64,000 nt of DNA from Tetrastigma voinierianum (Eukaryota > Streptophyta > Magnoliopsida > Vitales > Vitaceae). The position numbers and the translations under genes were made by a program. Where the stretch lies: NCBI GenBank assembly GCA_016808115.1, contig JAEQBH010001377.1, positions 930,001 to 994,000 on the forward strand. The letters run 5' to 3'. Position 1 is the stretch's first letter. The number at the start of each line of letters is the position of its first letter. The notes under the pieces were generated by a model. It was not told the origin of the DNA. It searched no databases and saw only the letters and a program-made list of their open reading frames with translations. This document shows positions 23,090 through 33,224 of this stretch, in pieces.

Positions 23090-24596
23090 CTTAGGTTTTG
23101 AGTGCTTTTTGATCATTAATCATGTCATTTATACCAATTGAAGTGTTCAAGTCATCTTAGTAACACTTATGCCATTTGCAGGGTGTTTGGTTGTTTTCAG
23201 AGGTGTTTAAGTACTTTAGAATTCAATCTCAATACAAAGGATGAATCATGAAGTTGGAATTCAAGTCTCACCATCAACCAGCCCTAGAATCAATGAGAAA
23301 CCACAAAGTGAAGAAAATTTGATGCAACTTCAAGGCAGAAGAAAATGGAAGAGAAGCAATAGTGAATAAAGTAAGTATTAGAACAAGAGTCGCAGATCTC
23401 GTGCATTTCGCTTAAAGAAGTAAACTGCAACCCTAGCTAAATCGTGATGCCTCACATGCTTTGTAATTAATGCAAACCGCCTTCAAACTTGGTGAATTAC
23501 ATCCTTTGTCCTATAACTTAGCCCAAATATAGTGCTTTTGGTATTTTTCATACCTCGAGGAGGCCTATATAAAGCTCCCTTGTTTTGTAAACCTAAGTAA
23601 CAATTTCAAGCATCAATTGGGGGAGAATAATATTATCTGTAGTGTTTACTTTTGTAAATAAATTGCTTTATTTTAAGTTTTGCTTTTATCTTCTCCTTCT
23701 TCTTCTTCTTTCATTTCCTAGCTGCCAAGCACACCTCTCGAAGAAGACACCAAGAGATGCTTATTGCCTCCTTCCTTTGGAAGAGGCGAAGCTAGCTCAC
23801 AAAGAGGTTAAGTATGTCGGTCCCATGTACTAAAAGTTATGGGTAGTGTATTTATGGCCCTACTTCAAAACTCGCTGCATAACATATATACACATTTCAG
23901 CCAATACCTCCATGCTTTTAAGAATTCAAAGGCTCAAAGGATAGGTACCGTGGGCTCTTTGTATGGTCCTTACTCGCTTCATGAGGTAATATCTACATGT
24001 TAGTGGTTCTTCAAATTGCGGGTTAAATAACATTCGCTTTATTGTTTCGGGCCAATACTCTATGCTTTGTTAGCTCTGCCAGTGAGAGATGCACCGTGAT
24101 TCTTAGATGGTCTTTTACTAGCCTAGGTCAATACTTCCATGCTTTAGTGGTTCAAAGGTTTCAAAGTGAGATGCACCGTGATTCTTTAGACTTTACGAGC
24201 CTCAAAAAAATGATAAAAGAATGTTAGGTTTTAAACAAAAAGGGGCCATAACTACATCCCTGTCGATCACTCATACAGGAGGATAAAACCGAGGATACGT
24301 GCTCGCTCTCTAACTTGCCGCTAGTGACCTAAATCTCTCAAAGTGAATTTTCATTGTTAATTTCAGCTTTTAACTTTCGCTTTACAATCGTTTTTCAAAC
24401 CATTCCCTGCTAAATGAATTCCAAAGAGTCCAAATGAAAGCCTTACCTTCATACCCTAATGCAAACCATTTTTACGAAGAAACCCATCCCTGTTCGACCT
24501 TAGACTCACTTATACAAGAAGAGTTTACTACTACAAATAGAGGGAGCTTGTGTATATAAATATTGTTGATTTTAGTCAGCCTACTGTACCGAATCA
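23090..24596 (+). repeat. 3' LTR of element D
   Basis: This is a direct repeat of 17145-18637, ending accgaatca. It is preceded by ggaggaac, a possible polypurine tract. The exact start is uncertain. Confidence 0.8.
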
Positions 24597-25737
24597 CACT
24601 GCCCATCCTCTAGCTTTTCATTCCTGTGCTAGTTAGAGGTATTTCATATTGTTGAATTTAGTTTACCGGGTTATACATGTCTCGGCAAAGGCTCAAATCT
24701 GCTTTTCTTTTAATTTTTAAATTGCTTTGCGGTTCCATTGTATTTACTAGCTCTATTGAAAAATCTAAGCCCCGTGTGAAACCTTATCGAGAACAATCTA
24801 GCTGCATGATTTAGTTTTCGGGGTCGATGGAAGTTCCAAGATATTCAACCTTGAACATTCCCTTTAATCCATCCATACATCGCACACCGATTACTCAATA
24901 GGTCGGTGCAAATTATATAATTCTTCACTTGGCAGTTTCGCCTAGATCCGCTGACGACCCATATTAGGCTCAGAAAGCATCTGTGGAATGAAGCACCAAT
25001 GTGTCTCCAAATGAAAAAGAAAAGAAAAAGCAAAAGAAAGAAAAGAAGAATAAAAAGTCAGACGCTTACCTTGAACTCAACACTGGTCCGAGGGGTATAT
25101 GGCAGTTTTCCTAAAGCCCAATGCCCTAAACCTTAATTGGTCAGAGTCATTCATCAGTGCTCAGCTATACTCGTGGATGTGGATTTAGCGAGTCAGAGGG
25201 TGCTTAATTCTAAGTCATTCAAGTCCGTGAAGCCTCGTGGAGTCGTGGTCATTGATCCTTTCGCTTCGATGCCCTAAACCTTAATCGTCAGGAGTCATCC
25301 AGGACCTCGCTACACCTGACTCGTGAAGTCGTAGCTTTAGTAACATTGCACCCCTACAATACAATCAAAGAAAGAAATAAAGTGTAACTGGTCCCCATTT
25401 AGGTTATCAACGCTTAAGATCATGGCACTAGCGAAATGGGGGAGGGAATAGCTTGCAACTTATCAGACTAAACCGGCTACTCTTGTGAATAATTAGATTT
25501 CGTGGAAGTCTGTGCCGACTTCGGAACCGATGTCGCCTCTAAAACTCGCTCTTATACGGGCATTCGCTCTCTCATGACGACATTTTCAGACAGTATTCAA
25601 ATTGTTCATACTAAAGGTAAAGCTTATCTGTACACACTCTTTTTGAACAATATACACTTTTTGTAAAAGCACGCATTTGATACCTTTTATTATCAAGCTT
25701 TTAGCATTGCTATATCAGCAACGTGTTTGGGTCAGGG
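24597..25737 (+). other. 3' non-coding region of element B with conserved module
   Basis: No ORF is seen. A purine tract at 25013-25055 precedes the module (gtccgaggggtatatgg at 25087), which again has two copies of the gatgccctaaacctta segment (25120 and 25268). It ends in a polypurine tract, tttgggtcaggg, before the 3' LTR. Confidence 0.6.
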
Positions 25738-27248
25738 TGTGATTAGTGCCCAAAAAGTGCTATTTTGAGCTCTATTCAAGATAGGTTTTGAGTGCTTTTT
25801 GCGCATTAATCATATGAGTTGAGCCAACTGACATGTGCATATCCACTTAGTGCTACTGATTTGGTTTCGAGATTGTTTTCGGCACTTATATGTTTTTACA
25901 GCCTCAAACTAATAATTTCGAGTTTGATGTCGTAGTTGGTGCTAAATGCCGAGACTCACGTGATTTCATCAACCAAAATGAAGAAAATGTCGGGCGGAGT
26001 TGATGAAAAGGAGATGCGCAGGCAAACCCGATTCGCTATGCATTGCGAAATTTGCAAGGATTGCAAAAATTTCGAACCATAGCGAAAATTTCGCAATCCT
26101 AGCGAAATTTTCGCTATGCACAAATTTTCGCTAAGCTAGCGAAATTTCGCTATCATAGCGAAAGTTACTGTGCATAGCGAAAATTTGAATTTCGCTATGC
26201 CTTGCATTTTTCGCTATGATAGCGAAATTTTCGCTATGATAGCGAAATTCACTGCATAGCGAAAATCATGCCCCCCGTGTTCGATGTTTTTGATTCCAAA
26301 CGACTGCTTGATTAATTACCATTTCTTTTGGCCCTATTGTAATTACATATTTTTTAGGCATTTTTGGTATTTCACACAATTGGGCTGCTTATATAGTTTC
26401 AATCACCTTATGACTGTAGAACTCCAAACTTAACTTTAACTTTTATTCAAGCTTTCCGCATCTTTGGTTTTAGGTTACATTCCGCTTCTTCTCTCTTCTT
26501 CTTATTTTCTCGGGTCGCCAAACACACCTCTGAGGATGACAACTCAAGGGATGCTTGGCTGCCTCATAGCCTTGAAGAGGAAGGTTACTAGCTTGGTTGG
26601 TGGTGGTTTGGCAGTGTTCTCATGTCTTTAATGATACAGGTACTGGATTTATGGTTCCAAACTTTCCAACTAGGTTTAATGCTATTTAATGTCTTCCTTT
26701 GGTCACTTGTCATGTTTTAGGTTCACAGATTCTTAATGGTAAGATGCACCTATTCTTTAGATGTCATTTACAAGCCATTGAAATGAGGTTAAATGCTAGG
26801 TTTCAAACTAATTGGAACATTGAAATGCTCGTGATTTGATTGGACTCAAATAGGAGTGTTTTTAGAGTTAGGGTTTAATAGCTAAACAAAGATCCGCTTT
26901 GGCCTCGACTATATGTCATTTGGGTTCCTAATGCGAGGAATAACCCGAGACCCATAACCACATTTTATCAAGCTAGTGACCTGCCTTCAAGGCTACCATT
27001 TCACACTTCATTTAAGCCATTTCATTTACCTGAGCGAACAACCAAACTCCCCTGCTTTTAACCAAATCCAAAACTAAATAAAAGTCTCACCATTTTCAAA
27101 CATGATGCGATCATCGTGGGAGAAAACCCATCCCCGTGTTCTAATTTAGATCGCTATATCAAGTGAAGAGCTTGACTACTCAAGAAGAGGGAGGAATATA
27201 GGAAACAAATTTTGTTGATTCCGGATCACCCTACCGTGGCACGAATCA
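25738..27248 (+). repeat. 3' LTR of element B, full length
   Basis: It starts tgtgattagtgcccaaaaag and ends cacgaatca, 1511 bp. Its last 1008 bp match the 5' LTR at 231-1240. It is followed directly by element A RT (ttagccaacc). Confidence 0.87.
26030..26275. repeat. Dense palindromic array TAGCGAAATTTTCGCTA in LTR U3
   Basis: About ten to twelve tagcgaaa/tttcgcta half-sites alternate in orientation within ~245 bp. They include perfect palindromes such as tagcgaaattttcgcta (near 26099 and 26219). The 5' LTR truncation of element B falls inside this array. Confidence 0.8.
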
Positions 27249-28676
27249 TTAGCCAACCTTAAGACTGTTCTCCACAGATGCATTGAAAAAAACATGGTGC
27301 TTAACTGGGAAAAATGTCATTCTATGGTGAATCAAGGAATTGTCCTTGGGCATGTCATCTCCAAAGACGGAATTGAGGTCAGGCAAGGCCAAAGTTGAGC
27401 TTGTTTCAAGTCGCACCTCCCACAAATGTCAAATGAGGCGCCTTTAGCCATGCTGGTTTTTCTATCTGCGAGGCCATTACCGGGAAAAGGACCCAAATTT
27501 AATGACGATAGGTGCTGCCGAGTCATGATCAAATTACACCTGACCACTACACCTATAGTGAGAGCACCCAACCGGAAACTCCCCTTTGAAGTAATGTGTG
27601 ATGCTAGTGATTTTGCTATCGGGCCAGTTCTTAGGTAGAGGGAAGATGGGAAGCCTTATGTGGTTTATTATGCAAGTAAGACTTTGAATGAAGCTCGAAG
27701 GGATTTCACAACCACGGAAAAGTAATTGTTAGCAATAGCCTATAATTCCTGGACAACTCGAGCTTACGCAAGGTGGTTAATCATTATTGCATTACGCTGC
27801 ACTTAATTTACTTGAAGTACCTTTTAACCAAGCAAGATGCTAAGGCAAGACTTATCAGGTGGGTTCTCCTACTCTAAGAATTCAATCTACGTATCAAAGA
27901 CAAGAAAGGGGTAGAGAATGTAGTGGCAGATCATCTCTCCAGATTGACCATAGCTCATGACTCTACAAACACACACGATGAATTCCCTAAAGAGCTCTGC
28001 CACAGAGAATGCCCCCTGGTATGCGCATATCGCTAATTATTTAGCAACAAGGGAAATCCTAAATCAATGGAAAGCACAGGACAAGAAATACTTCTTTGCC
28101 AAAATTCATTCTTATTATTGGGAGGAGCGGTTTTTGTTCAAATATTGTGTAGACCAAATCATTAGGAGGTGTGTGCCTGAAGGAGAACAATAAGGGATTC
28201 TCAATCACCGCACGAAAATGTGCCTATGGGATTTTGGCTGCAGATCACAGTGAAAGTATTGCAACTCAAGTGCATACCTTCCATTTTCAAAGATGCTTAT
28301 GCAAAGTTGTGATCAATGCCAAAGACTCGGGAAGCTTTCTCGCCATAATTTGATGCCCTTAAACCCAATTCCTAGTAGTTGGTTTGTTCGATGTTTGGGG
28401 CATTGATTTCATCACACCTCACGTCTTTCTGCATTCGTATCTTGATGCTGATTATAGTCGTCCAAGTCTTTACAAACCAATGATCATAGGTGGTGCTTAA
28501 CTTTATAAAGGAGAATATCTTCCAAATTGGAGCCAAATCCATAATCAAATATGGAGGTACCCCATTTTGCAACAAACTGAAGCTCTCTTAGCTAAATATG
28601 GTGTGAAACACAAAGTGGCCACCCCTACTCATCCTCGCACTGAAAGAGGCAAGTTGAGCTTTTGGTAAATGTGGAG
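27249..28676 (+). pseudogene. RT C-terminal half, RNase H and first part of integrase of element A
   Basis: RT resumes at LANLKTVLHRCIEKNMVLNWEKCHSMVNQGIVLGHVISKDGIEV in pieces. RNase H shows PIVRAPNRKLPFEVMCDASD at ~27551-27612, VVYYASKTLNEAR and, further on, KGVENVVADHLSRLTIAH in shifted frame near 27908-27958. An open stretch at 27957-28193 reads WYAHIANYLATREI...YYWEERFLFKYCVDQIIRRCVP, the segment between RNase H and the integrase zinc domain. QCQRLGKLSRHNLMPLNPIP and a WGIDF-type block follow at 28312-28410. The domain stops at 28676, where the LTR palindrome begins. Confidence 0.83.
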
Positions 28677-29971
28677 TGATTACTACTTAAATAGTGTTAT
28701 TTTACACCCTTACACACAGTTCTGAGAGCACTCAGGTAATAATCAACCTAATTAACCTAGTTGGCATGTTAAGGACCTTGCAATGCTACTCATCAAATTT
28801 TGTGGTAAGTTTTGCTGTTTTAGGGGCTATATATCTGAGGATGTGGATTCAAGCTGCGGCATGAAGAACTGCCAAGCCACAGATACCTCGGTCAAGAAAT
28901 GTATGCGTATGGAGGCGTAAAGATGTAGTAGCAAACTCGCAATTGCACCCCGCGAATTTTCGCAATCTTATAAAATTGCCCCTGCAAAAGTTTCCTGCAC
29001 CGTTGACTTTTCCTGCTGCTTTTACTTTTTGATTTTTTTGTCACCCTTTGAATTTCTTCCCGATTCGCCTCTCTTTGCAAATAAAGGTTTGGTCAGTTAT
29101 TTTGGTATTTTACGTCTACATAAAAAGCCCTAAGACAAGACATTGTAGGAGACATTTTCTTCACTTTGTAAAGACTTTTTGTTGATCATTAATGTGTTTA
29201 AGGAAGCTTCTCACTTCTTCCTCAGTTTTTCATTTTCCCTTTCTCATTAGCTAAACACTTAAGGATGAAATAAATCAGAGATGAGCAAATTAGGAACCTC
29301 TTTCTCCTCAAGAAGAAGGCTATCAAAGGACTATAAGTGCCAAGGTTCCATGTTTTCATGTATCCACGCCGTTATTAATTCTCCCTTTTAACTTTAAGTT
29401 TTGATCCCTTTGGACACCTTGAATGGTTATTACTGTAAGCTTTTAGGCCTACTGATGCTTAATGTTAGATCCATTGATGTTCGTTAGTTATCATTTATGA
29501 GCCATTGGAAGGTGAGTCAATGTAACTTGTGTTTTAACGACTAAGAGCACTAATGGCCATTAGATGCCATTTTTCAAAGGATGGTTATTAAAGGTCAATT
29601 TTTATAGCTAAATGAAGATCTGGTTCGATAAATGACTATAGGTCATCCTCCCCAACGCAAGGAAAGGACCCTGGAAACCCTCAGTTGCCCTAGGAATCCA
29701 ACCCCAACAACCTAACACTTCAAGGAGTTCTCTTTTACATTTTAACTTAATTTATTTTCAGTTTCCAAACATTAAACCTCACTGTTTTTACCAAACCTTA
29801 AAATCCAAAACAAATTCACCAATTTAGACTTCACTGCAAGTCATTTGTGCGAAGAAAACCCATCCTTGTGTTCGACCCTAGAGCCTCTATACTACAGTAG
29901 CCATGCTACGGCAGTAAGGGGTATTAGGTATAAATATTGTTGATTCAGGATACCCTCTGTGCCATGAATCA
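28677..29971 (+). repeat. Left (forward) LTR arm of the palindrome
   Basis: A complete LTR of about 1.3 kb. Shared segments with the right arm include aacctaattaacctagttgg, and cattgtaggaga near 29138. After its terminal ATCA only a few bases (aatcta) precede the inverted copy. Confidence 0.85.
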
Positions 29972-29977
29972 AATCTA

Positions 29978-31028
29978 GGGTTGGATTCCTAGGGTAACTG
30001 AGGGTTTCCAGGGTCCTTTCCTCGCATTGGGGAGGATGACCTATAGCGTCTCGAACTGTGATCTTCATTTAGCTATGTACCTGGACCCTTAATAACTATC
30101 CTTTGAAAATGGCATCCACCGCCATTAGTGCTCCCAAATAAGAAACACAAGTCACTCACTAACTTCAATAATACCAAAAATGATAACTAACGAACATTAA
30201 TGGATCTAACATTAAGCATCCAATGAGCCTAAAAGCTTACCAAGTAATAACCATTCAAAGTGACTCAAAGGGATCAAACCTAAAGTCGGGTGAGAACAAG
30301 AATCTACTATGGATGCCACCATTGAAAAACATGGAACCCTCAAATCGCTCAAGATCCTTTACCCAAGAGCTTCCTTCTTCAAGGAGAAAGATTCTAATCG
30401 GCCATCCTCCGAGTTGTCATCCTCGCAGGGTGTTTGGCTAGTATAAAGGAGAAATGAGAGAAAATGAGAAAAAGTGGAAGAGCTGAAAGCTTCCCGCCAA
30501 ACTTTATTAATGATCCAACAAAAAGTCTTTACAAAGTGAAGAAAAGGTCTCCTACAATGTCTTATCTTGGGGCTTTTATAGCCAAACCCCATTACAAAAT
30601 ACCAAAATAACCAACCAAACACTATTACAAAGGGGCAATCAAAGAAATCCAAAAGCAGACAAAAATAAAAAAGTAAAGTAGCGGTGAAAGTCAATAAAGG
30701 TGAAACTTTCATGTACCAGAGTTACAAAATTCGCAACTCCCCTCGCGAATTTAGCTAAGTTTGCTAATGCGATCTTTCTCGCCTCACTACCGCCATTTCG
30801 CTTTCTAGCCTGTGGATCAAAATCGCAACCTGGATTCTTCATGCCATGACTTGAATCCGTCCCTCAAGATATATAGTCCCTAAACAGCAAAACTTACTAC
30901 AAATTTGATGAAAGGCATCAGAAGGTCCTTAACATGCCAACTAGGTTAATTAGGTTGATTATTACACAAAAAGTGCTCAAAACCTGTATTAATAAGAGTG
31001 TAAAATAGCACTATTTGGGTGGTAATCA
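29978..31028 (-). repeat. Right (inverted) LTR arm of the palindrome
   Basis: It is the reverse complement of 28677 to about 29706. It lacks the last ~265 bp of the LTR, which therefore form the loop of the palindrome. Confidence 0.83.
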
Positions 31029-31620
31029 GGGAGATCAAGACTATTTTGATGAAAGTGGTTAATTCCAACAGAAAAGATTGGTCCCCTGCCTAGGGACTCC
31101 ACGCGGCATACAAGACAACTTTCAAGACTATTCTTGGGATGTCCCCCTACCGTCTGATGTTTGGCAAAGCATGCCACCTCCTAGTGGAAATTGAATACAA
31201 GGCATGGTGGGAAATTAAAAACTCAACTCTGATTTGGGGAGAGCCGGCCTCAAAAGGTTTCTCGACCTCAATGAGTTGGAAGAGCTCCGAAACGACGCCT
31301 ACCTAAATTCAAGAATTGTGAAAGAAAAGTCTAAGAAATGGCATGACCAAATGATAGCTAGAAAAATTTTCCATCATGAGACTGCTTCATGTATGATTTA
31401 AAGCCCACATCTTCCGGGAAAATCCCAAGTCAGCGGATCGCCCCTTCACACCACCAACTTTTAACCCAATGTGGGGGAGCGGAAACCAAGAGTTCCAAGG
31501 ACAATCAAACTCTTCAAAGTGAATGGCCAATGAATTCCAAAGCTTTATGTACTCTTTGACAACAAAACAAGGAGGATCTCACCCTCCTGAGCCTTCCAAA
31601 TCTTGTAAGTCTCAGCGGAC
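31029..31620 (+). pseudogene. Integrase C-terminal part of element A
   Basis: It continues the interrupted domain: REIKTILMKVVNSNRKDWSP, then YKTTFKTILGMSPYRLMFGKACHL and VEIEYKAWWEIKN at 31096-31220, then ELEELRNDAYLNSRIVKEK in shifted frames. A C-terminal KWHDQMI and an HPNGVVEL-like tail follow near 31340-31480. A few frameshifts are present. The match to element B integrase (16330-16760) is close. Confidence 0.83.
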
Positions 31621-31951
31621 CATATCCCTCCGAGATTGCAAAGTCCACTTCTTTTTGTTTAATCTTCTATTTTATTTTATTTTACGTTATTTTCATTTAT
31701 TTTCCCTTTTTCTTTTTCTTTCTTCAAAATTTTTATTCATTTTGTTTTTCATTTCATTTTATTGGTTTTTACTGTGTTATTTTTGCAGGGATGTGCTAAA
31801 ATCCTGAAGCAGGGAACCACAGAAGCATTTCATAGGAAATTTCGCAAGGGTTGCGAAATTTCGTAGGGTCACACTGTCTGACTTTTTTCCCCTTTCCATT
31901 CCCATGCCTGCGAATCTGAGCCTGCAAATTCCCAAGGCCTCGAATTCTTTT
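31621..31951 (+). other. 3' non-coding stretch of element A before the solo LTR
   Basis: T-rich and AT-rich (31650-31790). It contains one perfect GCGAAATTTCGC-type palindrome set at 31836-31868 (aaatttcgcaagggttgcg). No coding signal. Confidence 0.5.
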
Positions 31952-33075
31952 TGATGAGTGCCTAAAACATTCATATTATACCCGCGTCCGCTTTATGTTT
32001 TTAGTTGATTTTACATTTAAATAAGTGCATTATAGCCCAATATCCGAGCTCGATTTTTTGTGAATTGCAGAAGAAGGTGGTTTTGGCAATTTGAGCCGAA
32101 GAAGCAAGCAGGAGAGAAACTGGCAAAGAATGTCGTGGACGCTCAAATAAGCCGTGACGTTGAGACGCCACGACGCTCAATCGCCGTGACGCCATCACGA
32201 TGTCCGGCTTCAATCATAAAAAAATGGAACCTAATGATGAGGGCATCAAAGAACGTATCGAACCGGAGCGCGAAAGCGCAGTAGAAGATTCGATCATCGG
32301 AAAGACATCGTTAGATTTTTCAGCAGCAAACGGTTGCCATAATGGTACACGTACACATACGTCCCGTCGGCGATTTATAGATTGATGTGTATATTCAGTC
32401 CCAACATGTTTAGATCTCTATCTAGGGTTTTGTTGAACCCTATCATAATTGAATGGATTAAGGTTTAAAATTATATTATTAAGTTTATTTATGATTTGCA
32501 TCGATCTGCTCTATATCTGTGATTTAAATACATGGTAATGTCTGGCCAACATTGGCATGATCCTGTTGGGTATCAGAGATTAAGAGATAAGGACTCCCAA
32601 TGATCTGAATAGAGCGACCAGGTTAAACTCCAGAAATAGAGATATCCCCGATTCGAGTATGGCCATTAGTGGTTTGAACATTTAAGCCGCTGAGTATCAG
32701 TCGAGGCGTAGATGCACCCAACCCTATCAAGGATAAAGGAATATTACCCCTCGAGAAAGGGTATCTCGTAGGCACGATCACCCCGTCATCGAGAAGTCAT
32801 TAATAAACTAAATATTAACTCCTCTAGATAATAATTCGTCAAAAGTGGCAGGGGGAGAAAAATCCCTAGTCTCCATAGCAGAGTAATTCCCTAAGTTAAC
32901 TTAGCTTTCATTTTAATCTCATATATTAGTTAGATAGCCATTCAGCGTTTCATCCAGATAATATTATAGGGTCAATTTCAGTAGTCAACACACTTCTCCC
33001 CGTGGATCGATATCCGTACTTAGGTACACTATATTACTTGATACGACGCGTGCACTTGCACACGTAGGCGCTACA
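31952..33075 (+). repeat. Solo LTR of a different retrotransposon family
   Basis: The segment begins TGATGAGTGCCTAAAACATT and ends cacttgcacacgtaggcgctaca, with TG...CA termini and ~1.12 kb of non-coding sequence unrelated to the other LTRs here. It interrupts the 3' region of element A. No second LTR or internal region is present and no clean target duplication is visible, so the borders are tentative. The start and end are of the type seen in plant Ty3/gypsy LTRs, but I cannot assign a lineage. Confidence 0.55.
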
Positions 33076-33224
33076 TCTAGTTTTTACATATCACGCTTTC
33101 GGCCTATCACTTTTCCCCATTCACTGCTACATAATCTCCCAACCACACCACCCATTTTATTCCCTCCTCCAACCCCTTCGCATCCCCATCCCCTTTAAAT
33201 AAACAACCCCCCTTGTGAAAATCA

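Larger units (their letters stand above)
17145..24596 (+). mobile_element. Element D: gag-only Athila-like non-autonomous retrotransposon inside element B
   Basis: Direct LTR copies lie at 17145-18637 and about 23090-24596, with a primer site right after the left copy. The internal region carries a broken gag and the spacer before protease, then passes directly to a 3' non-coding region. No protease motif, RT, RNase H or integrase block is visible between 20700 and 20930. It would therefore depend on enzymes from a related autonomous element. The LTR starts are uncertain because the expected first ~60 bases (TGTGATTAG...) cannot be seen in either copy, and no clear target duplication is found. 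Confidence 0.75.
231..27248 (+). mobile_element. Element B: Athila-like Ty3/gypsy retrotransposon inserted in the RT of element A
   Basis: It is bounded by direct LTR copies at 231-1240 and 25738-27248, which match from 231/26241 to their common end in GAATCA. A primer site follows the left copy, and a purine-rich tract (tttgggtcaggg) precedes the right copy. Inside are gag, protease, RT, RNase H and integrase in Ty3/gypsy order. The RT is interrupted by chromovirus C and the 3' region by element D. The left LTR lacks its first ~503 bp, and ~25-30 bp of element A RT is also missing at that junction, so one deletion probably removed both. No target duplication survives. Confidence 0.85.
28677..31028. 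mobile_element. Inverted LTR palindrome inserted in the integrase of element A
   Basis: The left arm is a full forward LTR (28677-29971, from TGATTACTAC to ATGAATCA). The right arm (29978-31028) is the same LTR in reverse orientation, ending ggtggtaatca, which is the complement of TGATTACCACC. Both outer borders are therefore U3 termini. The flanks TGGAG (28672-28676) and GGGAG (31029-31033) look like a 5-bp target duplication with one change. The LTR belongs to the same family as the 3' LTR of element A. No internal region is present. Confidence 0.85.

Noticed and set aside
30359..30712. 117-codon minus-strand open frame
   Set aside because: It is LTR sequence (the inverted arm of the palindrome); the matching left arm has no equivalent open frame.
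31952..33075. Target-site duplication for the solo LTR
   Set aside because: The flanks (ctttt on the left, tctag on the right) do not match; borders rest on TG/CA ends only.
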